From: Nostoc sp. CHAB 5844
Lineage (GTDB): Bacteria; Cyanobacteriota; Cyanobacteriia; Cyanobacteriales; Nostocaceae
DNA length: 64,000 nt
Reading direction: 5' to 3'
Assembly (NCBI RefSeq): GCF_020829595.1
Contig: NZ_JAIVFW010000033.1
Span: forward strand, 17,725-81,724
The translations under genes were made by a program, and so were the position numbers. Positions 44,046 to 52,560 of the stretch are shown here, one piece after another (position 1 is the stretch's first letter; every line of letters starts with the position of its first letter). The notes beneath the pieces were generated by a model that was not told the DNA's origin, searched no databases, and saw nothing but the letters and a program-made list of their open reading frames with translations.

Positions 44046-46172
44046 ATGACATCTCTGCTAAAGCGACTGAGTGCTGAACGAAATCGCAGATTCGTGGGAC
44101 GTGGGCAGGAACTGGATTTATTTCAACAGGCGATCGCATCTCCAGAGTTACCTTTTCACATTCTGCATGTCTTTGGCCTTGGCGGTGTCGGCAAGACAAC
44201 TCTCCTGCAACAGTTTTTGCGCGTTACTCAACGTTCAAATATACCTACTATCTATGTAGAAGCACGTAATATAGAAGCTGTGCCAGAATCTTTGATTAGC
44301 ACCTTGCAATCTTTGATGGGATTGCAGGAATTAGATTCGCCTCTACATTTATTAGCCGAACAGCAAGAACGGTATGTCATTTTAATTGATACTTACGAAG
44401 CGATCGCCCAGCTAGATGAGTGGTTGCGGGAAGTTTTTCTACCTCACTTGTCTAGTAATACCTTAATTGTGATTGCTGGGCGCAATCCTCCGGCATCGGC
44501 TTGGTACAGCGATCCGGGTTGGCAAGCTTTGATGCACACTGTACGCTTACGTAACCTTTCGCCAGCCGAAAGCCAAACTTATCTAACTACACAAAACATT
44601 CCCACCACAAAACACCAAGCAATTTTAGATTTTACCCACGGGCATCCTCTCGCTTTATCATTAGTTGCTGAGGTGTTTGCTCAGACACAAGAAATCTCTT
44701 TTCAAACAGATTCTGCACCAAATGTTGTCAAGACACTGTTAGAAAGATTCGTCAAAGAAGTACCGACACCCTTACACCGTAGGGCTTTAGAAGCTTGTGC
44801 TGTGGTACGGTTAACTACCGAAGCATCACTAAATCAAATATTAGCTGATGAGGTTCACAGCTTAGAAAATATATGCGATGTCCACAATTTATTTGAATGG
44901 TTACGTGGACTTTCATTTATTGAATCAGGACAATGGGGGATATTTCCGCATGATTTAGCACGAGAAGTTTTAATTGCTGATTTACGTTGGCGGAATTCGG
45001 AGTTTTACACAGAATTACACCATCGCGCTCGGCAATACTATACTAAACGCCTGGGACAAACTCAAGGAGCAGAAAAACACCGAGTTCTACTGGATTATAT
45101 TTTCTTGCATCGGGATAACTCAGCCATTCGTCCCTGTTTCACCTGGGGTGAGCAAAGTAGTTTAGTGACTGATGCACTGCAAGAAACTGATAAAATCGCC
45201 CTGCTAGAGATGGTGGCACAATACGAAGGTGAAGCATCAGCAACCATAGCGGCTCACTGGTTGCAACGTCAACCGCAGAATGTTGTGGTATTCCGGGACT
45301 CACACAGTAAACCTGCGGGATTTGCCATGATGGTAGCATTGCACATAGCAAGCATTGAAGACTTGAGTGTAGATCCAGGTGCGATCGCATCTTGGCAATA
45401 TCTGCAAAAACATGCACCATTACGCAGCAATGAAGGCGCAACTATCTTCCGTTTCTGGATGGCGCGGGATACGTATCAAGTTGTTTCTCCCATCCAAAGT
45501 CTGATTTTTGTGAATTTTGTGCAGTATTTCCAGAAAACACCAGGATTAGCATATACTTTTTTACCTTGCGCTCAAGCAGATAGTTGGGCAGCAATGTTAA
45601 ACTACTTTGACTTAGTGCGCTTGCCTGAAGCTGATTTTACTGTCGGTGGAAAACATTATGGTGTTTATGGACATGACTGGCGAATTGTGTCACCAACCGC
45701 ATGGCAAGAAATTCTCGCACGCAAAGAAGTTGGAACCGCAGAATGTGTTGCTCAAACTCCTATCAGCGAACCTTTGTTAGTTCTCAGCCAGTCAGAATTT
45801 GTGGAAGCAGTGCAGAATGTGTTGCGGAACTTTAATCGTCCCGACGCATTGGAAAATAATCCCTTAGTGCGATCGCGCAGCGTCTACGCACAACTCTCAG
45901 ATTCGCTCAAGCAACAACTTACCACAAAAGTAAGTATGAGTGATTATGTAAAAGTCCTGCAAAATCTAGTCAAACAAGCAGCCGAATCCTTACAATCATC
46001 TCCCCGCGATCAAAAACTTTACCGCGCTGTTTATCGAACTTATTTAAATCCCGCTCCCACCCAAGAACAAGCAGCCGAATTACTAGATTTGCCATTCAGT
46101 ACCTACCGCCGCCATCTCAAAGCTGGTGTTATGAGACTTGCAGAGATTTTATGGCAAAAAGAAATTAGGTAA
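44046..46172 (+). CDS. STAND-type ATPase with GNAT-like region and C-terminal HTH
   Basis: 708 residues from the ATG at 44046, which is placed best for the AAGGAAGGG Shine-Dalgarno sequence (upstream in-frame starts exist at 44028 and 44040). RFVGRGQELDLF and the P-loop FGLGGVGKTTLL (about residues 30-55) with Walker B RYVILIDTYEA mark an AAA/STAND ATPase. LILIVIAGR-like sensor and GHPLALSLVAEVF follow. A winged-helix part (about 230-320) comes next, then a region (about 380-560) with PAGFAMMVALHIAS resembling a GNAT acetyltransferase fold. The last 60 residues (EQAAELLDLPFSTYRRHLKA) form a sigma-region-4/LuxR-like HTH. Probably a signal-gated regulator; ligand unknown. Confidence 0.75.
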   Translation: MTSLLKRLSAERNRRFVGRGQELDLFQQAIASPELPFHILHVFGLGGVGKTTLLQQFLRVTQRSNIPTIYVEARNIEAVPESLISTLQSLMGLQELDSPLHLLAEQQERYVILIDTYEAIAQLDEWLREVFLPHLSSNTLIVIAGRNPPASAWYSDPGWQALMHTVRLRNLSPAESQTYLTTQNIPTTKHQAILDFTHGHPLALSLVAEVFAQTQEISFQTDSAPNVVKTLLERFVKEVPTPLHRRALEACAVVRLTTEASLNQILADEVHSLENICDVHNLFEWLRGLSFIESGQWGIFPHDLAREVLIADLRWRNSEFYTELHHRARQYYTKRLGQTQGAEKHRVLLDYIFLHRDNSAIRPCFTWGEQSSLVTDALQETDKIALLEMVAQYEGEASATIAAHWLQRQPQNVVVFRDSHSKPAGFAMMVALHIASIEDLSVDPGAIASWQYLQKHAPLRSNEGATIFRFWMARDTYQVVSPIQSLIFVNFVQYFQKTPGLAYTFLPCAQADSWAAMLNYFDLVRLPEADFTVGGKHYGVYGHDWRIVSPTAWQEILARKEVGTAECVAQTPISEPLLVLSQSEFVEAVQNVLRNFNRPDALENNPLVRSRSVYAQLSDSLKQQLTTKVSMSDYVKVLQNLVKQAAESLQSSPRDQKLYRAVYRTYLNPAPTQEQAAELLDLPFSTYRRHLKAGVMRLAEILWQKEIR

Positions 46173-46217
46173 AAAGTAAAAAGTAAAAAGTAAAAAGATA
46201 ATCCCCATAAATAAATT

Positions 46218-46268
46218 GAGGAGCCACTGCGGTGGACGGATTTCCCGGCATAAAGCAAGTGGCGTGAG
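46218..46268. repeat. GGAGCCACTGCG repeat and preceding AAAAAGT heptamers
   Basis: After GTAAAAAGTAAAAAG heptamers (46171-46198) comes a copy of the GGAGCCACTGCGGTGG ... AAGCAAGTGGCG repeat also found at about 9488, 51451 and 57839. It lies between the convergent STAND and 36-aa genes. Confidence 0.6.
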
Positions 46269-46373
46269 CTTCAAACCATTTTTCTTTTTCTTTCTTTTGC
46301 CTTTTAACTTTTTACTTTTGCCTTATTTGGTAATACCAATAATTCAAACTTAGGTGGGTATATTAAAAGGTTT

Positions 46374-46406
46374 AGATCCCTGACTTCTTTGAGAAGTCAG
46401 GGATCT
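46374..46406. repeat. AGATCCCTGACTTCTT palindrome
   Basis: Arms AGATCCCTGACTTCTT and AGAAGTCAGGGATCT pair across a short loop. It is the second copy of the element at 19004-19036, with the same flank GGTTTAGATCCC. It follows the stop of the 36-aa gene on the minus strand and could serve as its terminator. Confidence 0.75.
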
Positions 46407-46428
46407 TGTAATTCGCAACAGTATTGGA

Positions 46429-46539
46429 TTAAATACTTAAATTCAGCCAAAAAAGTTGTTCAGCTTGTGACAAACTAAATTCAAAGTAACCGATGATGCA
46501 CAAAGCAGTTACTAAAAAAATCAAGATATAACGTTTCAT
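46429..46539 (-). CDS. 36-aa single-pass membrane peptide
   Basis: A short frame reads MKRYILIFLVTALCIIGYFE and then a polar tail ending in FWLNLSI. Two basic residues followed by about 15 hydrophobic residues make a typical membrane anchor. A strong Shine-Dalgarno sequence GGAGGA is spaced 4 bases before the ATG, better than that of most genes in the window. It starts 31 bp after the stop of the PEP-CTERM gene on the same strand, so it is probably the last gene of that unit. I know no homologue. Too short to be certain, but the ribosome site and charge pattern support it. Confidence 0.5.
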   Translation of the reverse strand: MKRYILIFLVTALCIIGYFEFSLSQAEQLFWLNLSI

Positions 46540-46570
46540 ATTTTCCTCCAAAAATTAGTTAGTAATACTT

Positions 46571-47188
46571 TTACCTCCTACCTTCTGCTAGATTTTTCAG
46601 TTTGCGTTTGAGTGTTAAGCTGCCACCAAAAATCCCAAAAATTATTGTGCTGACAATTGTGGTAGGTTCGGGAACATTGGCTGGATTGTTACCAAGTGTG
46701 ATATTACCAACGCCTGTAATGGTATTAGTAAAAGTGCCAAAACTGTTATTAGTATTGTCGAAGCCGGTAGTGACTAGAAAGTATTGATTGTTAGCGATTA
46801 AGTTCAACCCGTTAAAACCAGAGTTACCTTCATCTGGGAAAGGATCATTCCCACTGAGTAAATTAACTAATGGTGTAGCTGGGTTGAAACTGTTTTGGTA
46901 CAAAAATTGGATGCCCAAAAAAACTTGAGAGCCGATAACATCATAAAGTCCAGTTGTATTTACAAAGAAAGGTTGGCTGAAATAAGGAACAGCCGTACCA
47001 TTAGGAGAAAGTGCTGTGGGTGGGTTAGTACCACCTTCAAATCCTTCTGTTTGAGGACGGTTAAAAGTTGGTGCGTTTGTGGTGTCACCATAATATGAAA
47101 CACTGAAGGCTGCCGCTGGTAAAGTAATATTTACAGATAGAGCGATCGCAGCAACAATCACAAAAGATTCTTTAATTGCGTGTGACAT
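46571..47188 (-). CDS. PEP-CTERM sorting-domain exported protein
   Basis: 205 residues. The N-terminal signal peptide (ESFVIVAAIALSVNITLPAAA) ends near residue 27. The mature part is rich in Asn, Thr, Gly and Phe and looks beta-structured. The C-terminus has VPEPTTIVSTIIFGIFGGSL followed by basic KRKLK, the PEP-CTERM tripartite signal that exosortase recognises. Such proteins are usually delivered to the cell surface with exopolysaccharide. It lies 30 bp downstream of the NicO-type gene on the same strand and just upstream of the 36-aa peptide gene. Confidence 0.88.
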   Translation of the reverse strand: MSHAIKESFVIVAAIALSVNITLPAAAFSVSYYGDTTNAPTFNRPQTEGFEGGTNPPTALSPNGTAVPYFSQPFFVNTTGLYDVIGSQVFLGIQFLYQNSFNPATPLVNLLSGNDPFPDEGNSGFNGLNLIANNQYFLVTTGFDNTNNSFGTFTNTITGVGNITLGNNPANVPEPTTIVSTIIFGIFGGSLTLKRKLKNLAEGRR

Positions 47189-47218
47189 ATAGTTATTGGG
47201 AATTAATTTGACAAAACT

Positions 47219-48649
47219 TCAGTTCCAAGGTTGTGCTAGTAAAGCTTGTGTAGTAATACCTAAGCCAATGAGGGTAATAAACAAGGCGCTGGCTGTTGGT
47301 AACATTTTTACCTTGGGTATTTCGAGAGGTAAATGCTCAAATCGCTCCTTGGCGTAAACCAACATCAAGCCAATTCCAGTTAGTACTGCTGCTAAACCTA
47401 AGCTAAAAGCAGACACTAATGCTAATCCAAAACCAATGCGTCCTAATGCGATCGCACTTAGTAATACTACCAAAGCTGAAGGACAAGGTAACAAACCACC
47501 AGAAATTCCTAGCGCCAATATGCTAGACCATTTCAGAGAAGATACATCATCATGAGAATGGTCATGGTGTACATGATCGTGGTGATGATTATCTATATGA
47601 TCATGGTGATGATGGTGATGATTTTGCCAGCGATTGATTAATAAATTCACACCAATTACAGTCACCAGCACACCAGAAACTATACTTAACCAAGGGTACA
47701 GTTGCTCTGTCAAGATAAACTGGGATGTGCCAAGTGTTACCAAACCCAAAGCAAAGATGCCAGCTGTATGGGTAATCGTTACAATCAATCCCAAAAATAA
47801 AGCGTGTTGCGGCTGACTACGAGAACCTACTAAGTATGCACCAACAACGGTTTTTCCATGTCCAGGAGATAAAGCGTGTAAACCACCCCAGAAAAAAGCG
47901 ATCGCTAGAGCTATTAAAATAGTCAAGAAATTATGATTTTCTTGAGTAATCAAGCTCGTAAATACATCATTACTTCTGCCTGTCAACGCATTATCTATAT
48001 TTTTGGATAATTTAATAGATGGTGTTTGTTCACTTGATGCTACAGACGGATTGAGTTTCAAAGAAATACGACGCTGATCAAGGGGACTGCTGAGTAAATT
48101 ATTAGGGTAATTTCGCAAGCGATCGCTGATACTAAAAGAAGTAAAATCACCTTGAACAGGAATATGATTTGCAGTCACAGTAATTTCTCGCCAACCTAAG
48201 CGCTGGGGATAAAAATTATCTTCAAATACTAATTGATCTGCGCTGTTTAACTCCATTGACTGCTGAAAATTACAACTCAAACGCAGTGTAGACAATCCTC
48301 CCACACCTAAAGGAAATTCGACTGCTGAGTTAACTAAAGAAAATGCAGCAGGCTGTTGATTAATCAGCAATTTCAGATTTGATTGCACCTCTTGGCATTT
48401 TTGCTGAGGATATTGAACTGTCTCCACAGGTTCAGCCTTGCGGTTATGATTTGCATCTAACTGATGAATTTCTTGAAATGCCGGAATTTCTGCCATGTCG
48501 AGAACATAATCAACGCCGATACCATCTGGTGCTATCTGCACTCCTGCATAATGATTAATGGTGAAATTGCCCAAGGGATGGGCTTGTGCTGCCGGCATCC
48601 ACAATAAACATATTGCGATGATAGCTGTAATTAGAGTTAGTTTTTTCAT
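47219..48649 (-). CDS. NicO/RcnA-like nickel-cobalt transporter with His-rich loop and exported N-terminal domain
   Basis: 476 residues. A signal peptide (KKLTLITAIIAICLLWMPAA) is followed by an extracytoplasmic domain of about 210 residues. Then come six or so membrane helices starting near residue 235. GGLHALSPGHGKTVVGAYLV is the conserved HxxxPGHGK motif of the NicO family. A cytoplasmic or periplasmic loop near 345-370 contains long His runs alternating with Asp, a probable metal buffer. The fused N-terminal domain is found in many such proteins. It most likely moves Ni or Co; direction is not provable. Its 157-bp upstream gap holds repeats. Neighbours DUF4331 and TPR are on the same strand. 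Confidence 0.85.
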   Translation of the reverse strand: MKKLTLITAIIAICLLWMPAAQAHPLGNFTINHYAGVQIAPDGIGVDYVLDMAEIPAFQEIHQLDANHNRKAEPVETVQYPQQKCQEVQSNLKLLINQQPAAFSLVNSAVEFPLGVGGLSTLRLSCNFQQSMELNSADQLVFEDNFYPQRLGWREITVTANHIPVQGDFTSFSISDRLRNYPNNLLSSPLDQRRISLKLNPSVASSEQTPSIKLSKNIDNALTGRSNDVFTSLITQENHNFLTILIALAIAFFWGGLHALSPGHGKTVVGAYLVGSRSQPQHALFLGLIVTITHTAGIFALGLVTLGTSQFILTEQLYPWLSIVSGVLVTVIGVNLLINRWQNHHHHHHDHIDNHHHDHVHHDHSHDDVSSLKWSSILALGISGGLLPCPSALVVLLSAIALGRIGFGLALVSAFSLGLAAVLTGIGLMLVYAKERFEHLPLEIPKVKMLPTASALFITLIGLGITTQALLAQPWN

Positions 48650-48806
48650 ACCAATACCTTTTATTGAAACGCAGAGGTTAGCGCGGTGAATCAGCGCTGC
48701 GGGAGGGTTTCCCTCCGCAGGCGACTGGTGAACCCGAAGGGAGGTACGCAGAGTATTCTTACCTTTGCGCCTTTGCGTGAGACAAAAAATTATTTATGCA
48801 AGAGGT

Positions 48807-50090
48807 CTATTGAGCTAAAATATGCCGTGCTGCCTGGGCATATTTATGATGAAATTGCGGATTAAGCTTAACAGCATGAGTTAGTCGCTCGATTGCTTCC
48901 TCTCGATTACCGAAGTGGAGTGCAATTATTCCGGCATGAAATTGCAGTAAGGCATCTTCTGTGCCGTAGCGAGTGGCTTTTTGGGCTGCTTGTTGTGCTT
49001 CTTGCCATTGCTCATTTGCCGCTGCCGCCCAAGCTAAGGTATCCTCTGCATAGATATCGTCCCGAATTGCGACTTCTTGACGAGCAATCTGTAATGCTTG
49101 TTTTAGGTGAATTTCATGTTCAGTGTAGTAGACTGCTAAGGCGCGATCGCAAATACCTTTAACTTTGCTGAGGTAAGCAACAACACCAATTAAATCCTCA
49201 GTTGCAGCCGCGCCTTTCTCATCACCCAAAGCTGTTTGAGCATCTGCTTTGTACCCCAGTGTTTCTACCAAGGGCATGATTTCTATACCTTGGTTGGCGA
49301 TATTTAAAGCATCCTGCCAGCGATGTTGTGTCGCATACAGGCGGGCTAGTCCGGTAAACGCAGCTATATGCTTGGGAAACAAATCAAGTGCTTCACGATA
49401 GCGTTGCTCAGATAAGCTCAAATCCCCGGATGCAAAAGCTAAATCTCCAGCCCTGACATGAAACCAAGCACGGGTTTCAGCTGGGTTGGTGTAGAAGGAG
49501 TCCATCTCTTGCATCGCTGCATCTAGCAATTGTCGCGCAGCGCTGAGATTGCCTGTTAGCTCTAAGTAACGCGCCATAACTGCGTTGTGACTAGAGTTTG
49601 CTGTTTCGTCAGTTAGGTTCTGCAATAGTTGCTGGGCAGTTTCATAATTACCCAACTCCATCTGAATCGATGCTTTGAGTGAGGCAATCTGAGCATGATC
49701 AACAGATGCATCATTTAATACATCTAAAGCTTGGCGAAACTGATGTTGAGACAGTAAAGCTGAGGCAAGAAGCATAGCAGCAACATCGTTATGCTGCGGC
49801 TGTAAGGCTAGAGATTGACGCGCTGCTTTTTCTGCGCGTAATACATCTTCGATATCTGCCTGTTCGCGAAAGCGACGCAAATATTGATCAGCTAACAGAC
49901 GTAAGAAGATGGCAGAATTAAGAGATTGGGTGACTTGCTGTTCGTAAACACTGATAATATGCGATCGCTGTAAATAATCAGGAAAGACTACAGCATCTTG
50001 GGAACCTAAACTTAGGGCTGGCACATCACTGGGACTGATTAAAATCAGGAGGCTAGTCAGTGCTGACAGCAACAGTATTTGCAAATACAT
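48807..50090 (-). CDS. exported TPR-repeat protein
   Basis: 427 residues. An N-terminal hydrophobic segment (LQILLLSALTSLLILISPSD) is a probable signal sequence. From about residue 80 to the end there are TPR-like helix pairs (YETAQQLLQNL, LSLSEQRYREALDLFPKHI, AFTGLARLYATQHRWQDAL, GNREEAIERLTHAVKLNPQF). It starts 5 bp after the stop of the DUF4331 gene, so the two are almost certainly co-transcribed. It is presumably a periplasmic scaffold for the DUF4331 protein or the transporter downstream, which is inference from gene order. Confidence 0.8.
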   Translation of the reverse strand: MYLQILLLSALTSLLILISPSDVPALSLGSQDAVVFPDYLQRSHIISVYEQQVTQSLNSAIFLRLLADQYLRRFREQADIEDVLRAEKAARQSLALQPQHNDVAAMLLASALLSQHQFRQALDVLNDASVDHAQIASLKASIQMELGNYETAQQLLQNLTDETANSSHNAVMARYLELTGNLSAARQLLDAAMQEMDSFYTNPAETRAWFHVRAGDLAFASGDLSLSEQRYREALDLFPKHIAAFTGLARLYATQHRWQDALNIANQGIEIMPLVETLGYKADAQTALGDEKGAAATEDLIGVVAYLSKVKGICDRALAVYYTEHEIHLKQALQIARQEVAIRDDIYAEDTLAWAAAANEQWQEAQQAAQKATRYGTEDALLQFHAGIIALHFGNREEAIERLTHAVKLNPQFHHKYAQAARHILAQ

Positions 50091-50095
50091 AAGCC

Positions 50096-51289
50096 CTACA
50101 AAGGATTACCTAAATAAGGGAAATTAGGCAGAAAGTTCGCATCATTCGGCCCAACATTATCGCTAGTCAATCCCGGAATTTGACCAGCCGTAATTCCTGT
50201 AACTGCATTACCAAAAACAACAGAGGTTGTCACATCAATAACATCATCTTTTGGTCTTCTACCACCAAAGTTATTACCTAATTGAGTACCAAAATAAGAA
50301 CCATTAGATTTAGAGAGATCAGCTTGGACAACATCAGGAATTGCAACAGAAATCACTGCATCAGCTATGCCTTGAGGTCTACCAATTGCATTCACAAAGC
50401 CGCGAATAAATTGAGATTGGTTATTAGCATCTCTGGTTGGTGTTTGCAGATTACTGTTATTATGCGCTCTAAAATCCATAAACAATTCGTTCAGTGCCGG
50501 AACTGCTAACCGTTCAATTTGAGCAAAGTTACCGTTTCTCAGTCTGGGAGTTCTCACACTGGTTGTCATCCAAGCACCGATCTTGCCTTTACCTAAATAA
50601 CTTTTTGGTAGTTCAACAACAATTGAGTGGATATTGAATGGTGCTAGAGTGTCTTGTGCTTGTCCTGGTGGTCTGAAGGTGAGAACGGTGAAGGGTGGAT
50701 TGGGATTAGGCTGAACGATATAGTTGCGATCGGGTATGATTTTGAAGAACTGTTCTAAATCGAAAAAGAATGGGTCTTTACGACAACCAACAAAAACCTT
50801 AATACCGTTATTTGTCGTAAATACTTCATTCAATCGCCCTGTCCAAGTTGCTGGAACTAATGCAGACTCTGTTCCAACTATGCGGGGACGATAAGGGCCG
50901 CGCAGCGTCACAGTTTGGTGTGAACTGCCATTAACTTTAAATTGCAGTACAACATCTTCAACGCTGTCGCCAGTGTTATCAATCTTGAACTGATAAAGAA
51001 CATCAGGGTCGAATGGTCTATTTTCGCCGGAAACAATGAGTGGATCAAAGTTCATTGCTAAGACAACATTGTTGGGATTTGTTGGACTTTCAAACACATA
51101 CAAATCTGTGAGATCCGCCGCAGTCAGCCGAGTGGCAAGAAATGTTGTGTCTTGGTGGTCAGAAGCTTTAGCTGGAAGGGTGGCAAACATTAGGGCTAGG
51201 ATTAAAGTAGCGACAAATGCTGCTAACTTACGAACAAGCGATCGCATTTTATTGGCAAAAGTGGCGATACTCTGAGCATTAATTTTCAT
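50096..51289 (-). CDS. DUF4331 exported protein
   Basis: 397 residues with a signal peptide (LAAFVATLILALMFATLPAKA, about residues 22-42). The mature start SDHQDTTFLATRLTAADLTDLYVFES is the DUF4331 hallmark: an SDH...D...D.TD.YVF metal-type site. Later blocks include DVLYQFKIDNTGDSVEDVVL, VFVGCRKDPFFFDLEQFF and FGGRRPKDDVIDV. The function of DUF4331 is unknown; members occur as secreted proteins often near TPR and transporter genes. It is the first gene of a same-strand run with TPR, NicO and PEP-CTERM genes. Its 5' region carries repeats. Confidence 0.9.
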   Translation of the reverse strand: MKINAQSIATFANKMRSLVRKLAAFVATLILALMFATLPAKASDHQDTTFLATRLTAADLTDLYVFESPTNPNNVVLAMNFDPLIVSGENRPFDPDVLYQFKIDNTGDSVEDVVLQFKVNGSSHQTVTLRGPYRPRIVGTESALVPATWTGRLNEVFTTNNGIKVFVGCRKDPFFFDLEQFFKIIPDRNYIVQPNPNPPFTVLTFRPPGQAQDTLAPFNIHSIVVELPKSYLGKGKIGAWMTTSVRTPRLRNGNFAQIERLAVPALNELFMDFRAHNNSNLQTPTRDANNQSQFIRGFVNAIGRPQGIADAVISVAIPDVVQADLSKSNGSYFGTQLGNNFGGRRPKDDVIDVTTSVVFGNAVTGITAGQIPGLTSDNVGPNDANFLPNFPYLGNPL

Positions 51290-51798
51290 AGTTGCTCTCC
51301 TGGTGGAAATAGCAAAGTATTACCGAAACACCTCACAGCTTATTTGCTCAGATTGCTCACTTTCCAGTCTAAAAATTGCTCATTTTTTATTCAATTTCAC
51401 TACACGGCTAAAATATAGCAAAAGTCAAAAGTCAAAAGTCAAAAGGAGCCAGTGCGTTGGGGAGATACTGCGTTGGGCGGGCAATGCCCGACTTGTAGCA
51501 AGTGTCGTCGGGTTCCCCGACTCCCTCACTGGCGTTCAAAAGTGAAATGCTTGCAGTCAATTGGTTTTAGCGTTTTAGAATGTCCTAACCTATCTGGCTA
51601 CGGCTATATATAGCAAAGTGCTGAGTCACCGAAGTTTACCTACGAGTAGAGACGTTGCATTGCAACGTCTCTACATCTAGCGGGATAGCGAAAAATCGTG
51701 ATGTGAGGGGTGATACGCCTGAATCACCAGCTGTATCCTCAAAAAAGTCCGGGATCTCGTTGTTAACGAATGAATGCTTACTATACCTTTTGCCTTCT
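51290..51798. other. repeat-rich gap between two minus-strand units
   Basis: 509 bp. Holds AAAAGTCAAAAGTC heptamers (about 51420-51445), a GGAGCCAGTGCG-type repeat (51451-51537) and a perfect GTAGAGACGTTGCA palindrome (51646-51674). No gene seen. It should include the promoter of the DUF4331 unit and the 3' end of the COP23 unit. Confidence 0.6.
51646..51674. repeat. perfect GTAGAGACGTTGCA palindrome
   Basis: Arms GTAGAGACGTTGCA and TGCAACGTCTCTAC around a single T. Same family as 63516-63550, 41656-41683 and the imperfect copies at 4609 and 42884. Confidence 0.85.
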
Positions 51799-52545
51799 TT
51801 ACGGCTGACTTGGTGCAGTACAAGCACTGTTAAATCCGTAGGCTTCTTGCCAATGTTTCACAGTTCCTTTACCAATGGGAAAAATTTTAGTATCACCATT
51901 GGCAAATGTTAAACGAACGCGAACTTCTTTGGCTGGAGCTTTGCGTAAAATGTTAGCAGCATCGGCATTGATCGCAAATAAAGTATCTGACATATACCAA
52001 GTACTGGTATATGAAACGTTGCGATTGTTTTCGTATTCGGTATAAGTGTATTGACCGGAAAAGCCTCTAACTTTGCTATTAGGGCTAGGAGTTAATTGGA
52101 GAATTTGACCATCAATACCTAACTCTATTGTTGTTGGGGCGATTTCTTCTAATGTAGCTTTGCCATCAGATGGGGCTGTTTGGACAACGATTTTGGTAAA
52201 GCATCCTTCAATTTTGCTTCCCCAAAGAGAAATAATTACAAATCTACCAGGACGGGGGCCGCTAAAGGGACTTTTAATTAAACTGCTTAATCGGTCTTCA
52301 CCGTGAGCATCAATAACTGCTTTGCCTAAAGCTGAATTGACAAGGGTATCTTGAATATTCACTAGTTTACTAAAAGGCAAACCACCACCAGCCCAAGGCA
52401 TCCCATTGACTGTATTGAGTTTATCTTCATCGATCGCAGTTTGGGCGATCGCTCTTTCACTATAAAAATTTAGCGATGTTGGTAATAGTAGTACAGCGAA
52501 AAAACTAAATTTTAAAAACTTTTTCATCTTAAAAAAATTGGTCAT
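51799..52545 (-). CDS. secreted hypothetical protein in the COP23-protease operon
   Basis: 248 residues. The N-terminus (MTNFFKMKKFLKFSFFAVLL) leads to a signal-cleavage-like ERAIAQT near residue 35. The mature part is beta-rich with two Cys (EGCFTKIVVQ, FNSACTAPSQ) that could form a disulfide, and segments such as RPGRFVIISLWGSKI and YTSTWYMSDTLFAINADAA. I do not recognise the family. It starts 15 bp after the stop of the upstream protease and is the last gene of a four-gene unit, so it is probably a substrate, partner or modulator of the proteases; that is inference. Confidence 0.7.
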   Translation of the reverse strand: MTNFFKMKKFLKFSFFAVLLLPTSLNFYSERAIAQTAIDEDKLNTVNGMPWAGGGLPFSKLVNIQDTLVNSALGKAVIDAHGEDRLSSLIKSPFSGPRPGRFVIISLWGSKIEGCFTKIVVQTAPSDGKATLEEIAPTTIELGIDGQILQLTPSPNSKVRGFSGQYTYTEYENNRNVSYTSTWYMSDTLFAINADAANILRKAPAKEVRVRLTFANGDTKIFPIGKGTVKHWQEAYGFNSACTAPSQP

Positions 52546-52560
52546 GTAAAACTAATGTGA

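Noticed and set aside
47545..47640. CAT/ATG-rich tandem repeat as a possible CRISPR or satellite
   Set aside because: It is the coding sequence of the His/Asp-rich loop of the NicO-type transporter.
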